42,207 nucleotides of DNA from JACKCP01 sp034007295. GTDB taxonomy: Bacteria > Desulfobacterota > Desulfobacteria > Desulfobacterales > JACKCP01. Both the position numbers and the translations under genes were made by a program. Location: contig JAVERC010000029.1 of the NCBI GenBank assembly GCA_034007295.1, forward strand, positions 1-42,207. The letters run 5' to 3'. This document shows positions 1 through 9,900 of the stretch, piece by piece. Under the pieces are notes generated by a model. It was not told where the DNA came from and ran no database searches. It saw only the letters and a list, made by a program, of their open reading frames with translations. The first letter of the stretch is position 1. Every line of letters begins with the position of its first letter.

Positions 1-568
1 TCCCCTCTTCATTTACAATTTTTTCATATTCCTGTTTTTTATCTGCAGAAGACATCATTATTGTGTTTGCGAAGTTGTCGTATTCGTCTATGAGGAGATA
101 GATCGGATTAGAAGTCATTTTTACCGCACTTGCAAGGGACTGAATAGAATTGAGTGCATTGTCTTTGTCTATTTCAAAAAAAGGAATATTGTAATCTCTG
201 TAATAAAGAAGAAATCCTTTGATGCTTATATTAATATGATCAAATAAAGCTTTTTTTATGTTGTCTTCACTTCCTGTTGCATCCACACAGGAAAAATCCC
301 ATCTCAAAATAAGATATGAGTTTCTGTATGGAGTAGGGTTTTTCCCAATTTTTAAGTGTCCAAATATTTTTTGAAAATCATTTTTTTTGGAAACATCATA
401 ATAATTTTCAAGCATGGAAAGCAAAAGACTTTTTCCAAAGCGTTTTGGTCTTATAAAAAGCTGGGATTTTGAATTTTCAATTAAATGAATTTTGTCTGTG
501 CGATCACAGTAAAAATAATTGTTTTCAATAATTTCATTGAAATCTGATATTCCGTATGGATATTTCAT
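1..568 (-). CDS. AAA-ATPase-like protein (pfam09820 type), partial
   Basis: This gene starts at an ATG at 568 and runs off the left edge of the window, so only about 189 N-terminal residues are visible. The protein opens MKYPYGISDFNEIIENN, followed by YFYCDRTDKI and then RPKRFGKSLLLSML, a degenerate P-loop (RFGKSLLLS). LLIDEYDNF near residue 170 is a Walker B-like motif. This pattern is typical of the AAA-ATPase-like family, whose members usually carry a C-terminal PD-(D/E)XK nuclease-like domain (DUF1703). That half lies outside the window. The family is common in Bacteroidetes and deltaproteobacterial genomes, often in many copies, and its biological role is not established. It is co-directional with the DUF2339 gene, 143 bases away, but nothing shows a shared transcript. 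Confidence 0.85.
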   Translation of the reverse strand, partial: MKYPYGISDFNEIIENNYFYCDRTDKIHLIENSKSQLFIRPKRFGKSLLLSMLENYYDVSKKNDFQKIFGHLKIGKNPTPYRNSYLILRWDFSCVDATGSEDNIKKALFDHINISIKGFLLYYRDYNIPFFEIDKDNALNSIQSLASAVKMTSNPIYLLIDEYDNFANTIMMSSADKKQEYEKIVNEEG

Positions 569-711
569 TTTATCCTCATAGTTTTCAGGTTTTTAATATC
601 CTTATATCAGCAAGATATATTAACATCAATGATGTAAATATTTTTATAAAAATCAGTATATTATGTTAAGTATAAAAAATTATAATAGTTCTTATAAACT
701 TTTTAAAATCG

Positions 712-3675
712 TTAAATATCAGTTTTATTTGTTGAATATTTGGTTTTAAGCTGCTGAAACTGATAAGCTCCAGCAATAAGAACCATGCCAACTCCCATAA
801 AAGCAATTATTTTTCCTGTTACAGGCAATCCTCTTAAATCCATGAAAACAAGTTTTAAGAAAGCTGCAAGAAAAACAGCGGCAGGTATTTTCATACAATC
901 AAAATAAACTGGTTTTAAAGTCCCAAATAAAAGTATTGTCCCTTGAATTACCAGAAAAATTGTAAGTAAAGGGCTTGTGAAATTTATATTGAAATTTTCC
1001 AGATATACTGCAAACAAAAATGCTGCAAGAAAGTTGAAGAAAAAGTATAGAATTTTTTTATTTGTGAATAATTTATTTTTGTCATGGAGAAAATAATTTT
1101 CCCTGTGAATCAATATCCCAAAAATTATAAATGGAATTGTTGTTAATACAATGTTTAAATTTGAAGTACCAGACATGATAAAAATAAGGCTTGGGAAGAC
1201 TAAAAAAAGATATGATGTGAAAAAGAAATTGTATGTGTTTTCAAACCATGGTTTCACAGGTCTTTTAAATGCAGCGTAAAGAGAAAATAAAGACCAGGCA
1301 CATATTCCTGCAGCAACTGATTTGCAAATTATTGAGGTATAAAGAAATAAAGAATATCCAAAATAAATAAAGGCTCCATGATAAATTCGTTTGAAAGGAT
1401 CGTTGTTATAGTCTTTTTTTCTAAAACCACCTGTAAAAAATAAAACTGCAAGGAAAAGTAAAATTCCTGATAAAATTCCAAATCTTATTGAATAAAAAAC
1501 TGCTTCATGGTTTTTTGTAAAAGACAGGGAAAAAGAATCATATCTGTTATAATTGAAAATATAAATTAAAGAGTAAAAAATTGAAAAACCAGATGCCACA
1601 AGGCTTAGAATTTCAAATTCAAGAAACATGAAACTTTTTTTAAGATAATAATAAAGGCAGATTGCAGCAGCAACGCTTACCCATAACAAAACAGGCATAT
1701 ATCCATAAAGATATTTATATGAGGAAGGAAGAAAACTTATTGGTATGATAATGAAAAAAAGATTTCTTAATAGTTTTGATGATTTGAAAAAATAGCCTGT
1801 TTTGTTAAATCTTTTATAAATATGGTAAATCAGAATAAATGAAAAAAAGATTTCAAGCTGAGCGATTTTTCCAGCAATATCAAGGTCGACAAAAATAAAT
1901 GATTTTATTGAAGATCCAGAATAAATAATTTGGAGCCCAGGGAATAAAAGATGGAAAAAAGCAAAAAACTCGCCAAAAACAAGTTTTCTTTTACCTGCCC
2001 TGTAAAGGTAATAAGGAAGAGGCACTGCTGCAAGAATTAGAAGATAACTTAAAAAAAACTGGTTCAGGATAAAAAGCCAGACAGAACTTATCCACACAAA
2101 AACTGCATTATCAGAAATATTTAGAATTGTTTTTTCTGTACCATCAAGTCTTTGCTCATTTTTTTCCATAAGGATACGAAGGACAAATATAAAAAATCCT
2201 GCTGAAAAAAGATTTATAAAAGACAAAATAACCAAGTCAAAATTATTTGAAAAAAGTCCCTGGACAATTGAAAATATAATGGAAGATATTGACATCATTA
2301 AAATAAGATAACCTTCTTTTCTTACAAAAATCTCATTGAATTTGAATCCTGCGTATATGAGAAGAAGAGCCTCTATTCCCCAGATTGCTCCTGCAATGTC
2401 TGGAGAAACAAGGTGAAGAACTGCAATTCCTGCAAAAAGTCCTGAAAAGATAATAAAAAAAGATTTTAATTTTTCGTTAATAAATCTGAAAAAAAGAGCA
2501 AGAGAAATAATTGAGTTAAGACAAAGAAAATATCCTGCATATTTTGGCGTCCATGAAAGATTAATTATACTTCCTGTGAGATAGATAAAAAGAGCTGAAA
2601 GAACAATAATTTCTTTTTTTGAAAGAGCATTTTTTATCTTTTTTTTGTCAAACAATAAGAAGTATGAGTAAACCCAGTAAAAAAAGTGAACAATTATAAT
2701 ATGAAACAGCAGCTTTGAAACTGATGCCTCAACCATGAAAAGACTTGAAATCATTGTAATATATGAAAGTTCTTCCCATTTTATTTTTTTTGCTACTAAA
2801 AGGGTTATTATGCTTAAAAAAAGAAGATATAAAAGGTACACATCTGTACTCTGGCCATTATTTCCAAGTGCAAGTGGAAAAAAAATTCCTCCTGCCATTG
2901 CAATAAAGGAAACAATTCTTGTGTTTAAATAAACAGCAAGAAAAAATGCTGCTAAAGTATTTAAAATTAAAAGAAAAAAAGAAAAATATGAGGGAATCAG
3001 GCTGTAAAAAGGCCCTGCTGCATAAATTGCAAGATAGTTTATTATTATTCCAAGTCCTGTAAGCCCTGATGCAAAATCATGCATTTCCTCTTTTTTTGAA
3101 TAAAGTATTTTTGAAAAAAAGATTATTGAGGTTCCGCAGAAAAAAACAGTTAAAGCCTTTGCCCATTCATTGAAAAAATTTGAAAAAGAATATTTGATAA
3201 GATAGGAAAAACCTGAAACAAGTGCAATTATTCCTCCAAGAGTCATAAGAAAAACAGGTCCTTTTCCCTGTTTTTGGTAGTGTCTGTAAAATCCTGCAAA
3301 AGTTTCAAATAAAGACTCAAAAGGTCCTGAAACGGCTTTTATAATGTTTGTTATAAAAATAATTAACAATGGATCTTGTTTTTTTATTGTTGGAAAAAGA
3401 TTTGCTTTTTCAGAATCTTTTTTTGTGAAATTGAAATTTTTTGGGAGAAATTCATTTTGTTCTATTTCTTTAGAATTCTCAATTTTTTTTGGCTGAGTTA
3501 TTGTCTGCGGACTAAAAGTATTAAGTTTTTTTTCAAGATTTATTATTTTTTCATCAAGATTTTTAAGTAAATCAAGTCTTGAATAAATTTCCGGCATGGT
3601 TTTATCAAGAACTTTTTTATACTCATTTTTCAGTTCACTAAGTTCTGTTTTAATTTCTTCAATTTTCTGGTTCAT
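712..3675 (-). CDS. DUF2339 family polytopic membrane protein
   Basis: This is a 987-residue integral membrane protein. Residues 1-60 are a charged predicted coiled coil (MNQKIEEIKTELSELKNEY). A linker and then about 25 or more hydrophobic segments follow from residue 105 to the C-terminus. The glycine-rich first membrane block (FLMTLGGIIALVSGFSYLIK, then ASGLTGLGIIINYLAIYAAG) and the overall layout, an N-terminal coiled coil followed by a very long multi-span region, match the DUF2339 (predicted membrane protein) family. The length is usual for that family. No enzymatic residues are evident and the function of the family is unknown. It is divergent from the NRPS gene, with 253 bases between the two starts. 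Use of the ATG at 3675 is supported by the clean start of the coiled coil. Confidence 0.8.
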   Translation of the reverse strand: MNQKIEEIKTELSELKNEYKKVLDKTMPEIYSRLDLLKNLDEKIINLEKKLNTFSPQTITQPKKIENSKEIEQNEFLPKNFNFTKKDSEKANLFPTIKKQDPLLIIFITNIIKAVSGPFESLFETFAGFYRHYQKQGKGPVFLMTLGGIIALVSGFSYLIKYSFSNFFNEWAKALTVFFCGTSIIFFSKILYSKKEEMHDFASGLTGLGIIINYLAIYAAGPFYSLIPSYFSFFLLILNTLAAFFLAVYLNTRIVSFIAMAGGIFFPLALGNNGQSTDVYLLYLLFLSIITLLVAKKIKWEELSYITMISSLFMVEASVSKLLFHIIIVHFFYWVYSYFLLFDKKKIKNALSKKEIIVLSALFIYLTGSIINLSWTPKYAGYFLCLNSIISLALFFRFINEKLKSFFIIFSGLFAGIAVLHLVSPDIAGAIWGIEALLLIYAGFKFNEIFVRKEGYLILMMSISSIIFSIVQGLFSNNFDLVILSFINLFSAGFFIFVLRILMEKNEQRLDGTEKTILNISDNAVFVWISSVWLFILNQFFLSYLLILAAVPLPYYLYRAGKRKLVFGEFFAFFHLLFPGLQIIYSGSSIKSFIFVDLDIAGKIAQLEIFFSFILIYHIYKRFNKTGYFFKSSKLLRNLFFIIIPISFLPSSYKYLYGYMPVLLWVSVAAAICLYYYLKKSFMFLEFEILSLVASGFSIFYSLIYIFNYNRYDSFSLSFTKNHEAVFYSIRFGILSGILLFLAVLFFTGGFRKKDYNNDPFKRIYHGAFIYFGYSLFLYTSIICKSVAAGICAWSLFSLYAAFKRPVKPWFENTYNFFFTSYLFLVFPSLIFIMSGTSNLNIVLTTIPFIIFGILIHRENYFLHDKNKLFTNKKILYFFFNFLAAFLFAVYLENFNINFTSPLLTIFLVIQGTILLFGTLKPVYFDCMKIPAAVFLAAFLKLVFMDLRGLPVTGKIIAFMGVGMVLIAGAYQFQQLKTKYSTNKTDI

Positions 3676-3928
3676 GGGTTTTAATCCAAGTTTTATTTTA
3701 ATAATATGGTGTAATATTTTAATTTGTGGATTATGAAGGAATCAATTGATTTACTCAAACAAAAAAAATTATGATTTGAGATAAGTGCTTTTGTCTTTTT
3801 TTAAAAAAGATAAAATATTTTTTTGTAAAAAAGTTTTTCATGTGAGATTTTAAACAGTGTTTGTTATCAAATATGCAGATTTCAAATTAGGCATATTTTT
3901 AAAAAAGGACATTTAAAAGGAAATCTAA
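3676..3928. other. Divergent intergenic region between DUF2339 gene and NRPS gene
   Basis: This very AT-rich spacer must hold the start signals of both flanking genes. I see a 12-bp perfect palindrome, AATCAATTGATT, at 3740-3751, and a CTCAAA (3754-3759) / TTTGAG (3775-3780) inverted repeat with a 15-base gap. Either could be an operator. No convincing -35/-10 pair stands out from the A/T runs. The NRPS start is preceded by AAAAGGAAA, a usable ribosome binding site. Confidence 0.35.
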
Positions 3929-6900
3929 ATGGAAAATTTTTATCCACTCACCCATGCTGAAAAAAGAATTTATCTTACCCAGAAATTAAACCCTGACTCT
4001 TCAATGTGGAATGTTCCAACATCATACCGAATGCCGGAAGGTGATTCAGCTATAATGGAAAAGGCAGTTTATCTTTCCATGGGAGTTCAGCCGGGTCTTG
4101 GAGTCCGTTTTACTGAAAAAAACGGAGAGCCTTTTAAATATTTTATTGAAAAATCTGAACCTGTTCTTGAAGTTTTTGATTTTTCGGATAAAAGCGATGA
4201 GTTCTGCATGACATGGCTTGAAAATAAAAGTGCGGCTGCAATGGAAATGCTTGAAAGTCCGCTTCATTATTTTGCTGTGTTAAAAGGTCCTGGAAAAGCT
4301 GTTTATCTTTATACGCTTTATCACCACATAGCAATGGACGGAAGGTCAAATTCAATTGCAGCAGCTCATATTTTGAAGGCTTATACTGAGCTTTTAAAAG
4401 GAAATACAAATTATGCTCCGCAAATTTTTCCACATGACCCGATGCCTGCAATAGAAAATGAAAATAGTTATTTTAAATCAGATAAATATATAGAAGATAA
4501 AAACTACTGGAACAAAAAGTTTGAAACTTTGCCTGAACCAATGGAACCGGGAATCAAGGTTCCAAAGGATGAGCTTTTTCTTTCAAAGTATATAAGCAGA
4601 TTTGACAAAAAGACCTGTGAAAAGCTTTCAGATTTTTGTGCAAGGGAAAAAATTTCACCTTTCAGGGTTTTTGTTTCAGCTCTTGGAATTTATTTTTCAA
4701 GGATTTTTAACCGTGATGATGCAGTTTTTGGTTCTGCAACAGGAAACAGGCATCCGGAATCAATGCTTGATGCAATGGCAATGTTTGTAAGTACTGTTGT
4801 TTTAAAACTTGATACAGATAAAAATTTAACTTTCAAAGATATTCTTAATCAGACTAAAACAGCTGTAAAAGAGGCACTTTTTCACGAAAGATATCCTTTT
4901 GATGAACTTGTGTCAGATTTGAGAAAAATAAATGGAGAAGTACCTGAACTTAACAATATTTCAGTTGTTGAATTTATAAGGCCTGACATCCCGGATGACT
5001 GCGAATTAAATATTCATAATTACAATGAATCTAAAAATGCTTTAACAATTTATTTTTCATACCCCAAAAAAGACCAGACAAGAGAAATTCCATTTGAAAC
5101 TGTTTTTATCTACAGAAAAGACTGCTTTGAATCCTGGCAGGTTGAGCAGATGTCAGGCCATATTCAGACTCTTATAAATAATGCAATTGATAATCCAATG
5201 CTTAAATCCGGAGAAATTTCCTTTTTAACCAAAAAGGAAAAAACATTGATAATTGAGGGGTTTAATCCTGAGGAACCTGTGAATGGCAGTTATTCAACTG
5301 TTCATGAGCTTATTTCAAAGCAGTGCAAAAGAAATCCCGGAGCTTCTGCTGTTGTGTGGCGTGACAAAATACTTACCTACAAAGAACTTGACATACTTTC
5401 AGATATTCTTGCAAAAAAACTCTTTGACATGGGTGTTGGAAGCGGAACTGTTGCAGGACTTTTAATGGACAGATGCCCTGAAATAATTATAGCCCAGACT
5501 GCAATTTTAAAGACAGGTGCTGCATTTATGCCAATTGATGCAGAATATCCGGATGAAAGAATAAGCTTTATGCTCGAAGATGTTAATGCACCATGTCTTG
5601 TAACAGCAAAAAGATTTATTGATGAAAGGGATTTTAAAGGTGCAAAGCTTTTAAATATGGATGACCCCGATATTTTTGAGTGTGATGACTCATTTTTTCC
5701 TTTTAAGGGAAATCCTGATGACCCTTGTGTTTTTATTTATACTTCAGGCTCAACCGGAAAACCCAAAGGAGTAATTTTAAAACATTACGGCATTTCAAAT
5801 ATTATTCTCGGAGCAATAAAAGAATATAAACTTACATCCGAAGATAAAATTGCAAAGCATGCAAGTTTTTCATTTGATGCAAGCCTTTTAGAAGTTTTTA
5901 CAGCTCTTTTTTCAGGAGCTGAGCTTCATCTTATTCCGGAAGAAATTAAACTGTCCTTAGGCCCTTTAAATGATTATTACGAAAAATATAAAATTACCTT
6001 TGGATTTCTTACAACCCAGCTTGGCGAGCAGTTCATGGAATATATGGACAACAAATCCCTTAAAACCCTTCTTGTCGGAGGGGAAAAACTCAGAACATTT
6101 ACTAAAAGAAGTTATGACTTGTTCAATATTTACGGCCCAACAGAATGTTCAATTTATGTAACAGGGAATCTGGTTGAAGAATTTGAGGAAAACATTCCAA
6201 TAGGAAAGCCTATGCCCGGATGCAGGGTTTATGTTCTTGATAAACACAACAATCCGCAGCCTCCCGGAGCTGCCGGAGAACTTTGTATTTCAGGTCCCTG
6301 CGTTGCACTTGGATATCACAACCGTCCTGAAAAAACAAAAGAGTGTTTTGTATCTGACCCGTTTTATAAAAATGAAATCATGTATAAAACAGGAGACCTT
6401 GCAGCTTTTCGTATGGACGGAAAACTTCTTCATCTTGGAAGAATGGACAGGCAGGTAAAACTCAGAGGCTTTAGAATAGAACTTGGCGAAATTGAAAATG
6501 CAATGCTTGAATATAAAGGCGTTACACAGGCGGCAGTTGCAGATTTTAAAGACAACAGGGGAAGGGTTTATCTGTGCGGGTATTTTGCAGGTGAAATAAA
6601 TGAACCGATAGAAGGATTCAAAGCTTTTTTAAAAAAGAGAATACCTGAATTTATGGTTCCTCTTTATATGATTCAAATGGATACTCTTCCGATAACCCCA
6701 AGCGGAAAAATTGACAGGCTTAAACTTGTAAAGCCTGATGAAACAAAAGATCTGAAAGAAGAATTTGTTGAACCTGCAACAGAACTTGAAAAAAATCTGG
6801 CTCAAATCTGGTCTGATATTTTAAATCTTGAAAAAATAAGTGCGTCAGGTGATTTTTTCAGATGCGGAGGAGATTCATTAAGAGCTGTGGCACTTCAGGT

Positions 6901-9900
6901 GAAAATCAGTAAAAAACTTGGCTGTGAAATATCTCTTTCAGATATTTTTTCCAATCCAAGTCCTTGTAAAATGGCAGAATTTCTTGAAAAATCAGAAAAA
7001 GATTTAAGCAGAAATATTATTGAAAAAGCTTTGGACCTTAAATTTTATCCGGCCTCTGTTGCCCAGCAGCAGCTTTTTTTACTGAGCAGAATGAATGGAA
7101 TCAAGACAAGCTATAACATGCCCTTAAGAATTGATATAGAAGGAGACCTTGATAAAAAATCTCTTTCTGATGCACTTGTAAATCTTTTGAAAAGACATGA
7201 TTCTCTTAGAACAAAGTTTGAAATAATTGAAGGGAAATGTGTTCAGGTTTTAGAGGAAAAAGCTTTGCTTAAAATGGAATTTGGTGAAGTTTTTCCTGAA
7301 AATCTTGAATCTGCAGCAAAAAGTTTTGTAAGACCCTTTGACCCTTCAAAAGCACCGCTTTTTCGAGTAAAGCTTCTTGCCCTAAAAAATTCCGGTAAAA
7401 ATCAAAAACATGTTCTTTTAATTGATATGCACCATCTTGTAAGTGACGGGGTATCTGTTGGAATAATTATAAGAGACCTTTTTGATTTTTATGAAAAAAA
7501 AGAATTAAAGCCTCTTGTTTTCCAGCACAGGGATTTTACATATACAGAAGCAAAAAGAGAAGCTGAAGTTAAGAAAAAACATGAAAAATTCTGGATAGAT
7601 AATTTTTTAAATCCGCCCCAATCAGGACTTCCGACAGACAGACCAAGAAAACCTGAAGCAGATTTTGAAGGAGACGACCATCTTGAGGTTTTAAGCTATG
7701 AACTAAGTCAAAAGCTTAAAAAACTTGCCAAAAAAGAAGAGTCCACACTTCATCAGCTCATGCTTGCATCTCTTTCAGTTCTTCTTGGAAGATGGAGTGA
7801 TACTGATGATGTTATAATAGGTACAAGCACTTCAGGAAGAGATTTTGCAGGAGCTGAAAATGTTGTCGGAATGTTTGTAAGAACTCTTCCAACAAGGCAC
7901 AGACCCCTTGATGACAAGGCTTTTTCAAGGCTTCTTCTTGAAGCAAAAGAGCATATGAGAGAAATTTATGCAAACAGTGAATATCCTATTTCTTCCCTTT
8001 ATGAAAAACTCGGACTTAACCGCGGCCCGGGAAGGCATCCTCTTTTTGACGTAAACTTTGTAATGCAGGAAACAGGAATATCAGATTTTATTGAAGCGTC
8101 CAAAATAAAAGCAAAAATCAAATTTATAGAAACCAGTACCGCAAAGTTTGATATTTCATTTGGAGCATCAGTTAAAAACGGGTGTATAAATTTACGTGCT
8201 GATTACAGAAAATCAATTTATTCAAGGGAAACCATTGCAAGGTTTATTTCTCATTTTACAAGGATTTTAGAATCTGTTTCGGAAAATATAGATATTTTAA
8301 TAGGTGATATTGATATTTTATGTGCCGAAGAAAAAGATACCCTTTTAAACAGATTCAATCCCAGTCCCATAGATTTGCCAAAATGGCCTTCGGTTTGTCA
8401 TGCTATTTCCTTATTTGCAAAAAAATATCCTGATAAAACTGCAGTAGTTTCAGGAAGTGAAAAAATTACATACAAAAAACTTGATGAAATTTCAAATCAG
8501 GCAGCAAGGCTTATTTTAAAGAACAAAAAATCTGATGAGGAAATTGTTGTTGTTGCATCAGACAGGTCGGTTCATGCTGTTTTATCCATGATTGCGGTTT
8601 TAAAGGCAGGGTGTGCCTATGTTGCTGTTGACCCTGATTATCCGGGGAAAAGAAAGTCTTTTATAATTAATGATACAAACGCCTCAATTATTGTCGGTTC
8701 ATCAAAAAGTTTAAAGTCCTTTGATTTTGATGCCTGCAAAATAAGCGTTGATAAACCAATTTCCGAACCGGTTACCGACCCTGATGTTTTAAAAGGAAAA
8801 AAAGAGCTAGCCTATCTTATTTTTACCTCTGGTTCCACAGGAACTCCAAAGGGAGTTTCAATAGAACATCATTCAATGGTAAATTTTATAAACTGGTACA
8901 AAACCCATCATAAAATTACAGAAAATTCAAATACAGCTGCTTTTGCATCTTTCAGCTTTGATGTTTCGGTTGTTCAGATTTTTGCCCCCTTAACTTCAGG
9001 TGGAACACTTTATATTATTCCTGAAGATTTACGTCTTTCTCCAAAGGAGCTTGATTTATATTTCATGAAAGAAAACATAAGTCATGCACATTTTCCAACT
9101 CAGTTTGCCGAGCAGTTTATGAGAATGGCCGAGGGGAAATCGCTAAAAACAATGGTTGTCGGAGGAGACCGGCTTACAAAATACAAAATCGGCCCGTATC
9201 GGCTTACAAATGAATACGGCCCGAGTGAAGCAACCATGGCATGTTTGAGTTTTGATGTTTTGGAAGTTATGGAAAATCCGCCGGTAGGTTCGCCTGTTGA
9301 AAATTACAGGGTTTATATTCTTGATAAAAAGGGAAGGCTTTGTCCAATTGGAATGCCCGGAGAAATCTGTGTTGCAGGAGAAGGGGTTGCAAGGGGATAT
9401 CATAACAGGCCGGAGCTTACTGAAAAATCCTTTGTAAAAGACCCTTTTTTCCCGGGTGAGAGAATGTATAGAACAGGAGACAGGGGAAGATGGCTTAACA
9501 GCGGTGTTGTGGAATTTATGGAACGCCTTGATTTTCAGGTTAAAATAAGAGGTTTCAGAATTGAGCCCGGAGAAATTGCAAGAAGAATTTCAGAGGTTTT
9601 GAAAGTTCTGGAAAGTGTGGTCATTCCAATTGAAGAAACATCTGGAAACAAGGTTTTAGCTGCTTATTACACAATAAGTGAAAAAGTTTCAAAGGAAGAA
9701 ATCAAATCTTATTTAAAATCTGTTCTTCCAGATTATATGATTCCGATTCATTTTATTGAACTTGAAAAAATGCCTTTAAATGTAAACGGAAAAATTGACA
9801 GGTCAAAGCTTCCAAAACCTGAGCTTGTATCAGTTTCAAAATCAGGGCCCATTGAACCGAAAAATGAAAAGGAAGAGCATATAACAAAATGCTGGGAAGA

